The notes under the pieces: model-generated | What the model saw: only the letters and a program-made list of their open reading frames with translations | Told to the model about the DNA's origin: nothing | The model's database searches: none | Translations under genes and position numbers: made by a program | Shown: in pieces, positions 4,861 to 12,729 of the stretch | Layout: every line of letters starts with the position of its first letter | How positions within the stretch are numbered: position 1 is the first letter of the stretch | IMG/VR virus record: IMGVR_UViG_3300046530_000365 | Span: 1-26,695 of that record | DNA length: 26,695 bases | From: a virus | Strand: one strand, 5' to 3'

Positions 4861-6510
4861 TCAGAGTTGTTGCAGAAGTCGGCAGCCGATCCAGCGGACT
4901 ACGGTGACAGCCTTGCTATTGCCGATCGCTTTGTAGCGGGGGCCGTCCGGGCATTCGCTGGCTGGCTTGCCGCGCCAGGGGATCAGCGTGTAGCTGTCGG
5001 CCATACCCTGGAGGCGTTCGCACTCGACCGGAACGAGGCGGCGCACCGAGCTTGTAGAAGACACAACATTGGGGCCCAGGGCTGAATCGGTGTTGTCCAC
5101 CTGCTTTCCGTAGTTGCAGGTGAGCGTCTGGGCCACTTCGCGACATGCAACTATCGGCTGGCCACGCCCTGTACCGTCCTCGCTTCCATCGAACCCTTCA
5201 GCCTTCAGCGTGTGGGTGATATCGCCAGTTATGCAGACTGCGACCTGGCCTCCGGCGTTGGCGTGGCTGCCCGAGTGGCTCATGGCGCGCAGGGTTGGGG
5301 CGATCTCCCCAGCGTCGGCGCCGTGATCCTTGCAGGAAAAAGCAAGCACTGCGTTTTCCTGGCCGTTATTCCTGCCTAAGGCAAAGGCGAGCTTATCGCT
5401 TACACCAGGGTCTTGCGTGCCATGCACTACCAGCAGGCCTGGCTCGGCGTCCTGGTTGGTCGCGCTGCCAGCGGCCTTGCCGTTTGCGTTGAGTGTGCCT
5501 GCGATCAAGTGCCCCGCCTGGGCCTGGTTGTCATCAGCGCCGCAAGTGCCAACACCGTTCGCAGTCAGTGCAGCTACCGGCTTGTCCTGGACGAAGAAAG
5601 TCTCGCTATCCAGATCGTTGCGGCCTTCGTGATGGGTTAGGGTGCCCGCCTTCTCGATAGAGCTGGACATGCGCCCGGCGCCAAAGGCGGGGATGCCGCC
5701 GAACATCGATACCGCTGGCCCGAAGTCGCCCTCGCAGCTCGGGCAGCCATAGGCACCTAAATTCTCGGGGAAGACGTACTCACACCCTTCTCCGCACTGG
5801 AGCGCAGGGCCGTAAGGAGCTGTTCCGGTAACGTCCTGCCCCTGGCCTCGGCGCGGCGCAGTATCCCGGCGCATGCCTTCGCGCTCAAAAAGTACCTCGG
5901 TGGGATCGAATCCGTCACGAGCACTTGCGACAACGAACACACGACGGCGTCGTTGGGCCAGGCCGAAATATTGGGCGTCCAGGACCCGCCACGCGATTGT
6001 TCTTTTGGGTCCATACACACAACCAGCGTCCTGCCATTTCTTCCCTGGAGGCTGCAGCTCGCAGTCTTCCCCAGCAAGCGCGCCAAGAAAGCATCCGAAG
6101 GCGTTCCCTTTGTCGCTGAGGACGCCGGGGACGTTCTCCCAGACGATGACGCTGGCGGGCTTTCGCTGGCCGGCGCGAACATAGTCAACTGCATCTGCAA
6201 GCTCCACGTATTTGATGGTGAGGGCGCCGCGAGGGTCGGTGAGGCCTTCGCGCATACCTGCGACTGAGAAGGCCTGGCACGGGGTGCCGCCGACCAGCAC
6301 GTCAGGCGCGGGGATCTTTCCGGCCAGCACCAGTGCGGACAGCTTGGTCATGTCGCCGTGGTTCGGCACGTCGGGGTAGTGGTGGGCTAGGACCGCCGAG
6401 GGGAACGGCTCAATCTCGGCGAACCAGGCGGCGCGCATGCCCAGCGGGTGCCAGGCCTGTGTCGCAGCTTCGATGCCGCTGCACACAGAGCCATAGGTGA
6501 TATCGGGCAT
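4861..6510 (-). CDS. DNA (cytosine-5) methyltransferase
   Basis: A 549-residue C5-cytosine methyltransferase, probably protecting phage DNA from restriction. Motifs in order: SAM-binding GSVCSGIEAAT (7-17), catalytic GGTPCQAFS with Cys78, ENV (125-127), QRRRR (186-190), and C-terminal RRLVPVECERLQGM and GNSKAVTVVRW (530-540). The region between motifs VIII and IX (about 230-485) is long and contains a CPSC segment plus several degenerate TL-x(n)-Gly/Asp-rich repeats (AGTL, APTL, THTL, AQTL), an unusual target-recognition region. The ATG at 6510 has AGGA behind a short hairpin and matches the family start. A second frame with its own ribosome site lies inside (5757-6194). Confidence 0.95.
   Translation of the reverse strand: MPDITYGSVCSGIEAATQAWHPLGMRAAWFAEIEPFPSAVLAHHYPDVPNHGDMTKLSALVLAGKIPAPDVLVGGTPCQAFSVAGMREGLTDPRGALTIKYVELADAVDYVRAGQRKPASVIVWENVPGVLSDKGNAFGCFLGALAGEDCELQPPGKKWQDAGCVYGPKRTIAWRVLDAQYFGLAQRRRRVFVVASARDGFDPTEVLFEREGMRRDTAPRRGQGQDVTGTAPYGPALQCGEGCEYVFPENLGAYGCPSCEGDFGPAVSMFGGIPAFGAGRMSSSIEKAGTLTHHEGRNDLDSETFFVQDKPVAALTANGVGTCGADDNQAQAGHLIAGTLNANGKAAGSATNQDAEPGLLVVHGTQDPGVSDKLAFALGRNNGQENAVLAFSCKDHGADAGEIAPTLRAMSHSGSHANAGGQVAVCITGDITHTLKAEGFDGSEDGTGRGQPIVACREVAQTLTCNYGKQVDNTDSALGPNVVSSTSSVRRLVPVECERLQGMADSYTLIPWRGKPASECPDGPRYKAIGNSKAVTVVRWIGCRLLQQL
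5757..6194 (-). CDS. Candidate gene nested inside the methyltransferase (same strand, other frame)
   Basis: A 145-codon frame starting MQLTMFAPASESPP, overlapping methyltransferase codons about 106-251. The ATG at 6194 is preceded by GTGGAG with a seven-base gap, a good ribosome site. The C-terminal part reads CSLSQVLVTDSIPPRYFLS then AKACAGILRRAEARGRTLP. From memory, strings of the type 'CSLSxxLExGxxPxRFFLSxKACxGILRRAxxRGKxLP' recur in hypothetical proteins of phages and proteobacteria, which would make this more than a chance frame. The product is basic, Ser/Pro-rich at the N-terminus and helical at the C-terminus. Whether it is expressed, or only mirrors conserved methyltransferase codons, cannot be decided here. 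Confidence 0.45.
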   Translation of the reverse strand: MQLTMFAPASESPPASSSGRTSPASSATKGTPSDAFLARLLGKTASCSLQGRNGRTLVVCMDPKEQSRGGSWTPNISAWPNDAVVCSLSQVLVTDSIPPRYFLSAKACAGILRRAEARGRTLPEQLLTALRSSAEKGVSTSSPRI

Positions 6511-6520
6511 AGGGGATCCT

Positions 6521-6532
6521 CGCCGGCTGGCG
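6521..6532 (-). promoter_or_regulatory. Short stem-loop directly upstream of ribosome site
   Basis: CGCC-AGCC-GGCG followed immediately by AGGA and the methyltransferase ATG at 6510. It is the smallest member of the recurring hairpin set. Confidence 0.45.
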
Positions 6533-6624
6533 TGATTGAGATTTGTGAGTTTTTTAGAAATGTTTTCCCGGTCCGCGTCCGGTAAGCTCGTTAGCCAATC
6601 CCGGTGGGGCAACGAGGCACGGAT

Positions 6625-7407
6625 ATGGCATCGAATCTAGACGGTGCGTTGGCAAGCATTAGTCGTCATACACAGATGATTGATGGTTGTAATGGGCGGG
6701 TTAAGTGGGCAGCGAAAAATGCTGTTTTTCATCTTGAGATGGCGGGCAAGCTTCTCAGCATCGACCCGTTAATGTCTGCGTTTCGTGCTATATGTGCTGA
6801 AGAAGAGGCAGCTACAGCGCTTATCTTTTCGCTTAAACGGCTTAAGTACGAAGGTGCGGGGAAAATCCAGTTCAAAAGCCATCAAGATAAGCAGGCCGTA
6901 ATCTTTTTCATTCATGCAATGAGAGAATGGGTCAACGATTTCAAAGTTGAGGTAAGCCATCTTTTCTCAGATGCACGCTTGTATCCAACGGAAGTGAACG
7001 GGCGTCATGCTGTTGGTATATATCTCCCACTGCTAAACACCGACAAGGCGGTGCATCCAATCCCGCCGCTATCATTGAATGTCCGAGGAAAAAGCTCTTG
7101 GGATGAAATCATTAACGGACTAGTAGCAAAGAAATGCGATGCAGACGGGTTCATTGGATTGAAAGAATATGTTGAAAAGCGTGCAAATACCAGGAACGAA
7201 CTTCTATACGCTACCGACAAAGGTATTCCGGCTTGGAAAACTGGAGTAGAACACTTTGTCATCAATCAATGCGGGATTGTAGAAGCCCTGCTTTTCTCAG
7301 TTGGCCTAATTGATCCATGGGGCGGTAAGGATAAGGATCGTTCACCAATTGTTGAGTCGTGTATTGCTGTGTTTTTAAAGTCATTCCGATTGCCACCAAA
7401 AAATTAG
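6625..7407 (+). CDS. Hypothetical rightward moron protein, 260 residues
   Basis: A 260-residue protein, mostly helical, AT-richer than the flanking genes and on the opposite strand. The ATG at 6625 has GAGG eight bases ahead; a GTG 21 bases upstream has no site. Visible features are a hydrophobic/acidic helix AFRAICAEEEAATALIFSLK near residue 60, an EYVEKRANTRNELLYATDKG segment near 190 and a hydrophobic helix NQCGIVEALLFSVGLIDPWG near 225. The first segment is loosely reminiscent of helical HEPN/AbiV-type proteins, but key residues cannot be assigned, so no family is claimed. Its insertion between methyltransferase and other early genes suggests cargo, possibly anti-phage. Confidence 0.75.
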   Translation: MASNLDGALASISRHTQMIDGCNGRVKWAAKNAVFHLEMAGKLLSIDPLMSAFRAICAEEEAATALIFSLKRLKYEGAGKIQFKSHQDKQAVIFFIHAMREWVNDFKVEVSHLFSDARLYPTEVNGRHAVGIYLPLLNTDKAVHPIPPLSLNVRGKSSWDEIINGLVAKKCDADGFIGLKEYVEKRANTRNELLYATDKGIPAWKTGVEHFVINQCGIVEALLFSVGLIDPWGGKDKDRSPIVESCIAVFLKSFRLPPKN

Positions 7408-7464
7408 GCTCCGGCTGCCAATGCTGTTGAGGCGGCTGAGCCGAAACCGCACTCCGTGATCGAA

Positions 7465-7498
7465 GGTGGCAATTTCGTTTGGTTAGGGGTATTACGGG
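7465..7498 (+). promoter_or_regulatory. Promoter-like element, copy 1
   Basis: This carries TGGCAA (7467-7472), a 17-base spacer and TATTAC (7490-7495), and ends in GGGGTATTACGGG. A second copy of equal length, with the same ends, lies at 9615-9648. Both precede small rightward genes by 34-38 bases. The -35 match is poor, so an accessory factor or a different role is possible. Confidence 0.45.
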
Positions 7499-7532
7499 TG
7501 ACCGGCATGGAGCCGGATCAAGGGGAATTGAT

Positions 7533-7775
7533 ATGGCTTATTGGGACTCTTACGGCTATCCAGAGAATGAACCGAAAGTCTGGATAACCTTCGGTACGCA
7601 GAAGGACGGCCCTCCACAAGCAGCATTCCTCGGGCCGATTCGTCAGCCGGAAGGCGATAGCACGAAGGCTGTCGAGTACTATCAGGAAGTTGCAGGCCGG
7701 TGGACTGATGAGCGTGCCGCACATGACGATCTAAATAAAATCGCTCAAGATATCATCGAGCATAGGCGTCTTTAG
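7533..7775 (+). CDS. Small hypothetical rightward protein
   Basis: An 80-residue soluble protein starting MAYWDSYGYPENEPKVWITF, with a helical acidic/basic C-terminus (DERAAHDDLNKIAQDIIEHRRL). No family is recognised. The ATG at 7533 is preceded by AAGGGG with a seven-base gap; the frame is open upstream to a TTG without a site. It lies downstream of a promoter-like element shared with the gene at 9687, suggesting the two are co-regulated independent transcription units within the leftward operon. Confidence 0.6.
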   Translation: MAYWDSYGYPENEPKVWITFGTQKDGPPQAAFLGPIRQPEGDSTKAVEYYQEVAGRWTDERAAHDDLNKIAQDIIEHRRL

Positions 7776-7793
7776 CGGAAGCCTCCTACAGGA

Positions 7794-8510
7794 TCAGGCG
7801 GCGGCGCTGGAGGTTTCTTTGATCGTCATGATGGCGTTTGCGGCGTGGCGCACGTAGTACAAGCGAGCCATCAGGCTTGGGCATGGCTTGCTGATCGTCG
7901 ACTCCCAGAGGTCGCTGCCACCAATAAGTTCTTCCTTCTCCCGCAGGAAGTCATAGGCCAGAACCACCTCGCTGTCGCGGCCATCGGCGAAGGTCTCGAC
8001 CTCTTCAACTACGTCAGCCAGCTCAGCGAAAGGTAGGCGCTCGTCTTCTGCCTCATCGCGCTCGCGCAGCCATTGAACAAGTTGTTCAGCCTGCTCTAGG
8101 GTGGCACCCTTATTCGGGATGTCCGCGATCCATTCAGGCACTTCATCGCTCGGCAATTCGTAATGGATACGGCCGGCGACGCATTCGCACACGGTGTCGC
8201 GAATCGCGTCGAAGTCGATCACCACACGCTTAATGTCGCCATCCAACTTCTCATGCAGATACCCATCGCTCTGATGGCGCAAGAAGTTGATGCCGTAGCT
8301 GGAGCCGACGTGGAACACGAGAGGACCGATATCGCCCATCATGCTCATACCGAAGCGGGTAACGCAGATGTCGAACCCGTAGCAGCTGCTGCCTGGCCGT
8401 GCGCAGCGCCACACCTCGACGCCGTTTTCGTTCACCAGCTGGGTGTATTGGTGCTGGGCCAAGTCTTCTGCCACGCGGGCGGTTAGTGCGTTGCGTTCAT
8501 GCTCTTTCAT
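7794..8510 (-). CDS. Hypothetical early phage protein, 238 residues
   Basis: A 238-residue soluble acidic protein. The N-terminal half is beta-rich (GVEVWRCARPGSSCYGFDI; MSMMGDIGPLVFHVGSSYGI) and the C-terminal half is helical with a very acidic stretch (RERDEAEDERLPFAELADVVEEV). It resembles conserved hypothetical proteins of Pseudomonas phages, without a known role. GGAG lies seven bases before the ATG, behind a two-tier hairpin (8528-8555). It is placed directly downstream of the NdpA gene in the leftward operon. Confidence 0.75.
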   Translation of the reverse strand: MKEHERNALTARVAEDLAQHQYTQLVNENGVEVWRCARPGSSCYGFDICVTRFGMSMMGDIGPLVFHVGSSYGINFLRHQSDGYLHEKLDGDIKRVVIDFDAIRDTVCECVAGRIHYELPSDEVPEWIADIPNKGATLEQAEQLVQWLRERDEAEDERLPFAELADVVEEVETFADGRDSEVVLAYDFLREKEELIGGSDLWESTISKPCPSLMARLYYVRHAANAIMTIKETSSAAA

Positions 8511-8527
8511 GGATTATCTCCAGTCAG

Positions 8528-8555
8528 GCGCCGACCTCTGTGGAGAGCACGGCGC
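8528..8555 (-). promoter_or_regulatory. Two-tier stem-loop upstream of ribosome site
   Basis: The outer stem GCGCCG/CGGCGC (6 bp) encloses an inner stem CTCT/AGAG with loop CCAC. The ribosome site TGGAG of the 238-residue gene follows ten bases later. It has no U-tract. Confidence 0.55.
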
Positions 8556-8566
8556 TGCGGTTGGTG

Positions 8567-9574
8567 TCAGGCTGCCGCGCGCTTGAGCTGCTCGGTCAGT
8601 TGAGTGGGCAGCCCGCGCAGCGTCAGCGTGCCACCGGCTTCGTCAAACTTGATCTTGTCGCCCAACAGGTGCGCCTCGAAGCTGATCGACATACCTTCAG
8701 CCCTGCCGGTGAAGCGCCGGAATTTGTTGAGGGTCTTCTTGTCCGGTGGCAGGGTTTCTGAAATCCCGTAGTCCTTCGACTTGATGAAGTCGTAGAAGCT
8801 CTTCGGCCGGTCTTCGTCAATCAGGCCCGACAGCTCGTCTAGAGTGATGGGCTCGCCCAGTTTGGCCTGGGCCATCGAGTAACTGACCAAGGTGTGCGTC
8901 TTCTCGCGGGCTGACTCTTCTGGCAGATCCTCGCTTTCGACAAAGTCGCTGAAAGCCTTTAGCAAAGTCCGGGTTTCGCTCGGGCCGTCGATCCCTTCCT
9001 GGCAGCCGATGAAGTCGCGGAAGTAGTCGTTGAGGCGCCGGCCCTGCTTGCCCTTGAGGTAGGAGATGTACTGCTTCGATTGCCGGTTGGTCTGCCATTC
9101 GCTGATGTTGATGCGCGCAGCTAGGCGGATGTGGTCCAAGTCCAGGCGCTTCAGCGTCAGAAGGCTGAGCTCCTCGGTCATGGTCACCGCTTCGGTTTCC
9201 TGCACCAGGGCGATGACCAGGTATTCGGTCAGGCCTTGCTGGTAGTGGCAGAAGAGGGCGTGCCCACCGGTGGTGAGGTTTGATTCTTCCATCAGCTTGG
9301 TCAGGTGTTCGACGGCGGTGGTGCTGAACGCCAGGAAGTCGGTGACGCCGGCCAGGTACTTGCGGAGCCAGCCGCTGAACGGGTAAGCGCCTGATTCTTG
9401 GTGGAAGAACCCCCAGCCCTTGCCGGCGCTGGCGTTGTAGCTTTCGTTGAGCTGGCTCATCAAGTCGTCGCGTGCACCGCTTTCAACCTGCTCGGCCGAA
9501 GCCATGAACAGAACAGCCGGGCTGCCGTCGGGCTTCTTGTCGATCTTGTGGATGACGCTATGGCGTACAGGCAT
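8567..9574 (-). CDS. NdpA/YejK-type nucleoid-associated protein
   Basis: A 335-residue member of the 37-kDa nucleoid-associated protein family (NdpA/YejK), about the usual family length. Recognisable stretches are the [11 protein letters not shown] opening, [38 protein letters not shown], the [20 protein letters not shown] core and FIGCQEG. Such proteins bind DNA and associate with the nucleoid; phage-borne copies occur in Pseudomonas prophages, where they might reshape host or phage DNA during early infection. GAGG lies eight bases before the ATG at 9574. It is leftward, downstream of the RHH gene. Confidence 0.9.
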   Translation of the reverse strand: MPVRHSVIHKIDKKPDGSPAVLFMASAEQVESGARDDLMSQLNESYNASAGKGWGFFHQESGAYPFSGWLRKYLAGVTDFLAFSTTAVEHLTKLMEESNLTTGGHALFCHYQQGLTEYLVIALVQETEAVTMTEELSLLTLKRLDLDHIRLAARINISEWQTNRQSKQYISYLKGKQGRRLNDYFRDFIGCQEGIDGPSETRTLLKAFSDFVESEDLPEESAREKTHTLVSYSMAQAKLGEPITLDELSGLIDEDRPKSFYDFIKSKDYGISETLPPDKKTLNKFRRFTGRAEGMSISFEAHLLGDKIKFDEAGGTLTLRGLPTQLTEQLKRAAA

Positions 9575-9614
9575 TTCGTTTACCTCAGGCAGGCGCCGCC
9601 CTCCGGTGGCCGGT

Positions 9615-9648
9615 GGTGGCTAATTTTTTGTAGTTGGGGTATTACGGG
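9615..9648 (+). promoter_or_regulatory. Promoter-like element, copy 2
   Basis: TGGCTA (9617-9622), a 17-base spacer and TATTAC (9640-9645). Both ends (GGTGGC and GGGGTATTACGGG) are identical to copy 1 at 7465-7498, with a diverged AT-rich middle. It lies 38 bases ahead of the gene at 9687. Confidence 0.45.
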
Positions 9649-9686
9649 CTTTAGGGTCTAAATTGCTGCAAGGCAGCGGAGGCTGT

Positions 9687-9947
9687 ATGGCATCGGAATA
9701 TTGCAACGACGAGAGCTACCTCGATTACGAGATTCGCACCAGGGTTTTTGGTCCAGTAAAGACCAATCCTCAGGACTCCAGCTGTCAGATGGCACATTAC
9801 CTTGCCACTGTCACGGTGTTCCAAGATGGATCAGAAATCGACGGAGCAAGAACAGCTCTTCAAGGTCAGTATGCGGATCAATATTTGGCCGAAAACTCAG
9901 CCTTTGCACGTGGGCGTGAAACGGTTAATCGGATATTGGCGTTATAA
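9687..9947 (+). CDS. Small hypothetical rightward protein
   Basis: An 86-residue soluble protein, MASEYCNDESYLDYEIRTRV to ETVNRILAL, with two cysteines and an alternating beta-like N-terminal half. No family is recognised. CGGAGG lies about six bases before the ATG at 9687; an upstream TTG in frame has no site. It shares a promoter-like element and strand with the 80-residue gene at 7533. It is surrounded by leftward genes on both sides, hence probably an independent unit. Confidence 0.6.
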   Translation: MASEYCNDESYLDYEIRTRVFGPVKTNPQDSSCQMAHYLATVTVFQDGSEIDGARTALQGQYADQYLAENSAFARGRETVNRILAL

Positions 9948-9984
9948 ATCAGACCCGGTTAACGGATGCAGCGAGCAGGGTGGG

Positions 9985-10311
9985 TTATGCGGGTTCTATG
10001 ATTTCGTCGCCCGGGTCTTTCTGGATGGCGAGAAGGCTTTTATTGCGGAAATCCCGCGCCACGTTTTGCGATATCTCGATTTCGTGGCGCGGCGGATTCA
10101 GTAGAGGCTGGCACTTCGCAGCACCCATCGCATGCAGGTGATGAATCATCAGCGTCATCGCCTCGCCCTGCTCAGTAATGCCTGACCACTCCATCAGGTC
10201 GGCCAGGGCCTGGCGGATGCCTGGGCGAACCCTGAGCCTCAATTCCTCTTCGGCAAGTGCCACGCGCTTCCTGGCGGTTTTCGCCGAGCGCTCCTGCACA
10301 GTCTTGGCCAT
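9985..10311 (-). CDS. Ribbon-helix-helix-like small DNA-binding protein
   Basis: A 108-residue protein with a basic N-terminus (KTVQERSAKTARKRV) followed by EELRLRVRPGIRQALADLME and EQGEAMTLMIHHLHAMG. A short strand followed by two helices is the arrangement of Arc/MetJ-type ribbon-helix-helix DNA-binding domains, so a transcriptional regulator is likely. The C-terminal 40 residues are unassigned. AGGT lies five to six bases before the ATG at 10311. It is part of the leftward operon. Confidence 0.65.
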   Translation of the reverse strand: MAKTVQERSAKTARKRVALAEEELRLRVRPGIRQALADLMEWSGITEQGEAMTLMIHHLHAMGAAKCQPLLNPPRHEIEISQNVARDFRNKSLLAIQKDPGDEIIEPA

Positions 10312-10380
10312 GGGCTACCTCTTGTATTCCGCTGACCGGCAGTGCGAGCCAGGTTTGACGTTTGCGTTGCTGGATGCGGG

Positions 10381-10851
10381 CTATGCGGCGCATGAATCGA
10401 CCTTCATCTGATTCCAGGCGCCTACCGCTTCGAAGATTCGCGCTGCGTGCGCCTCGTCCAGCGATATCGCTTCAGGAATGGCAATCCAGCCCGACGCCAC
10501 CATCTGGCTTTGATTGGCCTCGTCGCGCAGCTTCTTGTAGCAATGCTCGATCACGTCTTCCAGGTGGTCGGAGAGGTAGACGCCATCGGGCGCGACCTCC
10601 ACCGACTTGCTGTAGCGGTCGCCGCGAGCGTCTATGCAAAGCGCGCTGAGGTAGATCGTCCAGCGGTGGGGGATACCGCAGACGGCCTGGCCAATCTTCC
10701 CGGGCGCGATGTTCTTCAGCGACTTGTAATTGATCATGCCCTGGCGGCCGCTGGGGTCGATGTTGACCACGGCGACGTGGTTGGATGCCAGCAGCGAGCG
10801 GCACGACCGGTCAATGCGGGCTTTGAGGTTATGGGGTTTGCGCTTGCTCAT
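10381..10851 (-). CDS. Hypothetical early phage protein, 156 residues
   Basis: A 156-residue protein with a basic N-terminus (MSKRKPHNLKARIDRSCRSL), a beta-rich middle (HVAVVNIDPSGRQGMINY) and a helical end. It is of a conserved hypothetical type in Pseudomonas phage recombination operons, with no known function. GGAGG is four bases ahead of the ATG, which overlaps the upstream gene's stop (ATGA), indicating coupled translation. Confidence 0.75.
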   Translation of the reverse strand: MSKRKPHNLKARIDRSCRSLLASNHVAVVNIDPSGRQGMINYKSLKNIAPGKIGQAVCGIPHRWTIYLSALCIDARGDRYSKSVEVAPDGVYLSDHLEDVIEHCYKKLRDEANQSQMVASGWIAIPEAISLDEAHAARIFEAVGAWNQMKVDSCAA

Positions 10852-11090
10852 AAAGCCTCCGCGAGTTTGCGCAGCGCTTCACGCTCAGCCCGGGTTATGG
10901 GCGGCTTGCGGCGCTTGAGGATGGTTTCGGGATCGATTTTAGTGGAGCGCTTCGGCGGTGGCGGGTTGATCGACGGGCTATCGCCTTGGTAGATCTTCCC
11001 GCCGGCGGCCAGGAACTGCGCGGTGCGCTCCGATATAGAGTCGGCGTGCTGGCGCTGCTGCTCAACCAGATTGAGGTGGTTGCTGCTCAT
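10848..11090 (-). CDS. Small hypothetical early phage protein
   Basis: An 80-residue basic protein with a helical, Gln-rich N-terminus (NHLNLVEQQRQHADSISERT), a proline-rich linker (SINPPPPKRSTK) and a Lys/Arg-rich end with an ITRAEREALRKLAE helix. The function is unknown. AGGAG lies seven bases before the ATG. It sits between the exonuclease and the 156-residue gene, overlapping the latter by four bases. Confidence 0.7.
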   Translation of the reverse strand: MSSNHLNLVEQQRQHADSISERTAQFLAAGGKIYQGDSPSINPPPPKRSTKIDPETILKRRKPPITRAEREALRKLAEAL

Positions 11091-11092
11091 GA

Positions 11093-11755
11093 TCAGGCTC
11101 CTAAACGGTGGGCTTGCGCCCGGGCTTTGTCTGCCACCTCGTCAACCATGCGATTCAGTTCCAGGTTGAACTGGACCAGCTCTTTGTGAAGGTTGGCGAT
11201 GTAGTCTTCGTCGCGGTAGATCGTCTCGATGTAGAGCTGGCACTCTTCATCCTGGCGAGAATCGAATGACAGAAAGTCCCACCACTTACGGCCCGTCACG
11301 AACATGCAACCCTGGACTTGCGGCATGTGTTCCTCGGGCATGCCTTCAAGCCAGGTCCTGACGTGTATCGCTTCGTTGAAAGGGCACTTCGATTCGGTGC
11401 CCCCGTCATCGTTGATGAGACCGTCGGGTGAGCAGCCCAACCAGTCGTACTTTGGGTGAACGATGAACTCCGAGGGCAAAACGATGTTGCCGGTCAGTAT
11501 CTCGTAGGCGTCTTGAGCTTTTTGCTCTTCGGTGTGGCCCCATTTCATGGAGGCGCTACTGACGTTGTGCTTGGACTTCTTTGCCAGCCGCTCAAAGCAC
11601 AGCTCACGCATGTACGAGGTCCGGGCACCCATAGGCTCGCGCTTGCCGCTTTTGTCAGGCTTTCCCCAGGCCAGCACATCTTTGAAGCGGCTGGCTGTCA
11701 CGCGTCCAGATCGGTCCGCATGCCACTTCTCCGTGCCTTGAAGCTCAGTTCTCAC
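11093..11755 (-). CDS. YqaJ-family recombination exonuclease
   Basis: A 220-residue exonuclease of the YqaJ / lambda-Exo type, acting with the RecT annealase in phage homologous recombination. The PD-(D/E)xK core is visible: an acidic helix with Glu76/Glu77 (WGHTEEQKAQDAYE), Asp111 in GCSPDGL, then Glu121 and Lys123 in TESKCP, and a MPQVQGCMFVTG helix. The start is a GTG at 11755 with GAGGAGG seven bases upstream, and the recT stop (TAG) shares one base with it, so the two are tightly coupled. The length matches the family. Confidence 0.92.
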   Translation of the reverse strand: MRTELQGTEKWHADRSGRVTASRFKDVLAWGKPDKSGKREPMGARTSYMRELCFERLAKKSKHNVSSASMKWGHTEEQKAQDAYEILTGNIVLPSEFIVHPKYDWLGCSPDGLINDDGGTESKCPFNEAIHVRTWLEGMPEEHMPQVQGCMFVTGRKWWDFLSFDSRQDEECQLYIETIYRDEDYIANLHKELVQFNLELNRMVDEVADKARAQAHRLGA

Positions 11756-12720
11756 TATGCGGCCTCCTCTGTGCGGACCTGGTCACCGTTGGCGTTCGTA
11801 ATGTCGGTGAAGTCAGCGTCGACGGTTGCCGCCATGCTCTTGAGTGCCTCGTGGCATTCCAGGCCGATTGCCGCGCGCTGCTTCGGCTTGAGGCCAGCCC
11901 AGGCTGCCGCGTAGGCTTCGATGTCTTGGCGCTTGGCAACGGCCAGCAGATCCGCGAATACTCCGTCGATTTCAGGCGACGGGGATTTCGGGCCGAATGA
12001 CACGCCTGCAGCTGCGGCGGTGTTTGCGGTCTGCTCGGCGGGCGTAATGTCGATCTCGTTCCCGTATGAGCCTTCAAACTCGTCAGGCGTGTAAACGCCC
12101 AGGATCACGTCAGGGCAAAATAGGCGAGCCCACTTTTTGGTGGCGAGGTATGCAATTTGCTGTTTTGGATCGTCAGCCCAGAGCGTGGAATTGCGAGTGC
12201 GAGCCTGCGCCATTAGCGTCTCAAGCACTCGCGGCTCATCCTCACCGCGGAGGGTTGCCCAAACTCTGACGCCCAATCCCACTTCGTCGAGCAGGCCCCA
12301 GCCGGGCACGCGGTACTCCTTGTTTTCCGCGTTTTTCTTGACGATGAATTTGCCAACGATTTTTTCCCAAGGACCAAACCAGTCGTAGTGAAGGCGATCG
12401 ATGGTGGGTGCCTTGGATGTGATTACAGCGTTGACCAACTGGGCTTCGTAACTCAGCGCGCCACCCTTAACGATGAACGTTTTCTGGGCTACTGCGAATG
12501 GATTCATCTGCCACTGCATGGCCTGCAAGACGATTGCCATACAGTCGGCCCTGTTGCCCCGGAGATGCTCCGGAACCGTTGTTTTTCCGTCAGCCATCAT
12601 GGTCGCAAGGTCAGTCATCGACCGCATGGTGCCTGGGTCAAGGATGAGCGCGGCCGCGTTGTGCGAAGGGTCGTGATAGGTCGCAAGGCTGGTTTGTGCT
12701 TGGGTGTCTGTATCGGTCAT
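11755..12720 (-). CDS. recT: RecT-family single-strand annealing protein
   Basis: A 321-residue RecT-type annealase. Typical family stretches are the helical NRADCMAIVLQAMQWQMNPF, AQKTFIVKGGALSYEAQLVN and KQQIAYLATKKWARLFCPDV with ILGVYTPDEF following. It should coat and anneal single strands made by the YqaJ exonuclease encoded next. The Ala-rich C-terminus (about 235-321) is variable. The frame opens upstream to 12741, but GGAG six bases before the ATG at 12720 fixes the start. Confidence 0.92.
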   Translation of the reverse strand: MTDTDTQAQTSLATYHDPSHNAAALILDPGTMRSMTDLATMMADGKTTVPEHLRGNRADCMAIVLQAMQWQMNPFAVAQKTFIVKGGALSYEAQLVNAVITSKAPTIDRLHYDWFGPWEKIVGKFIVKKNAENKEYRVPGWGLLDEVGLGVRVWATLRGEDEPRVLETLMAQARTRNSTLWADDPKQQIAYLATKKWARLFCPDVILGVYTPDEFEGSYGNEIDITPAEQTANTAAAAGVSFGPKSPSPEIDGVFADLLAVAKRQDIEAYAAAWAGLKPKQRAAIGLECHEALKSMAATVDADFTDITNANGDQVRTEEAA

Positions 12721-12729
12721 AGCGCTCTC

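Noticed and set aside
4339-5085. A long rightward frame opposite the DUF4406 and methyltransferase genes.
   Set aside because: It is antisense to two recognised genes and has no start signals; a codon-bias artefact.
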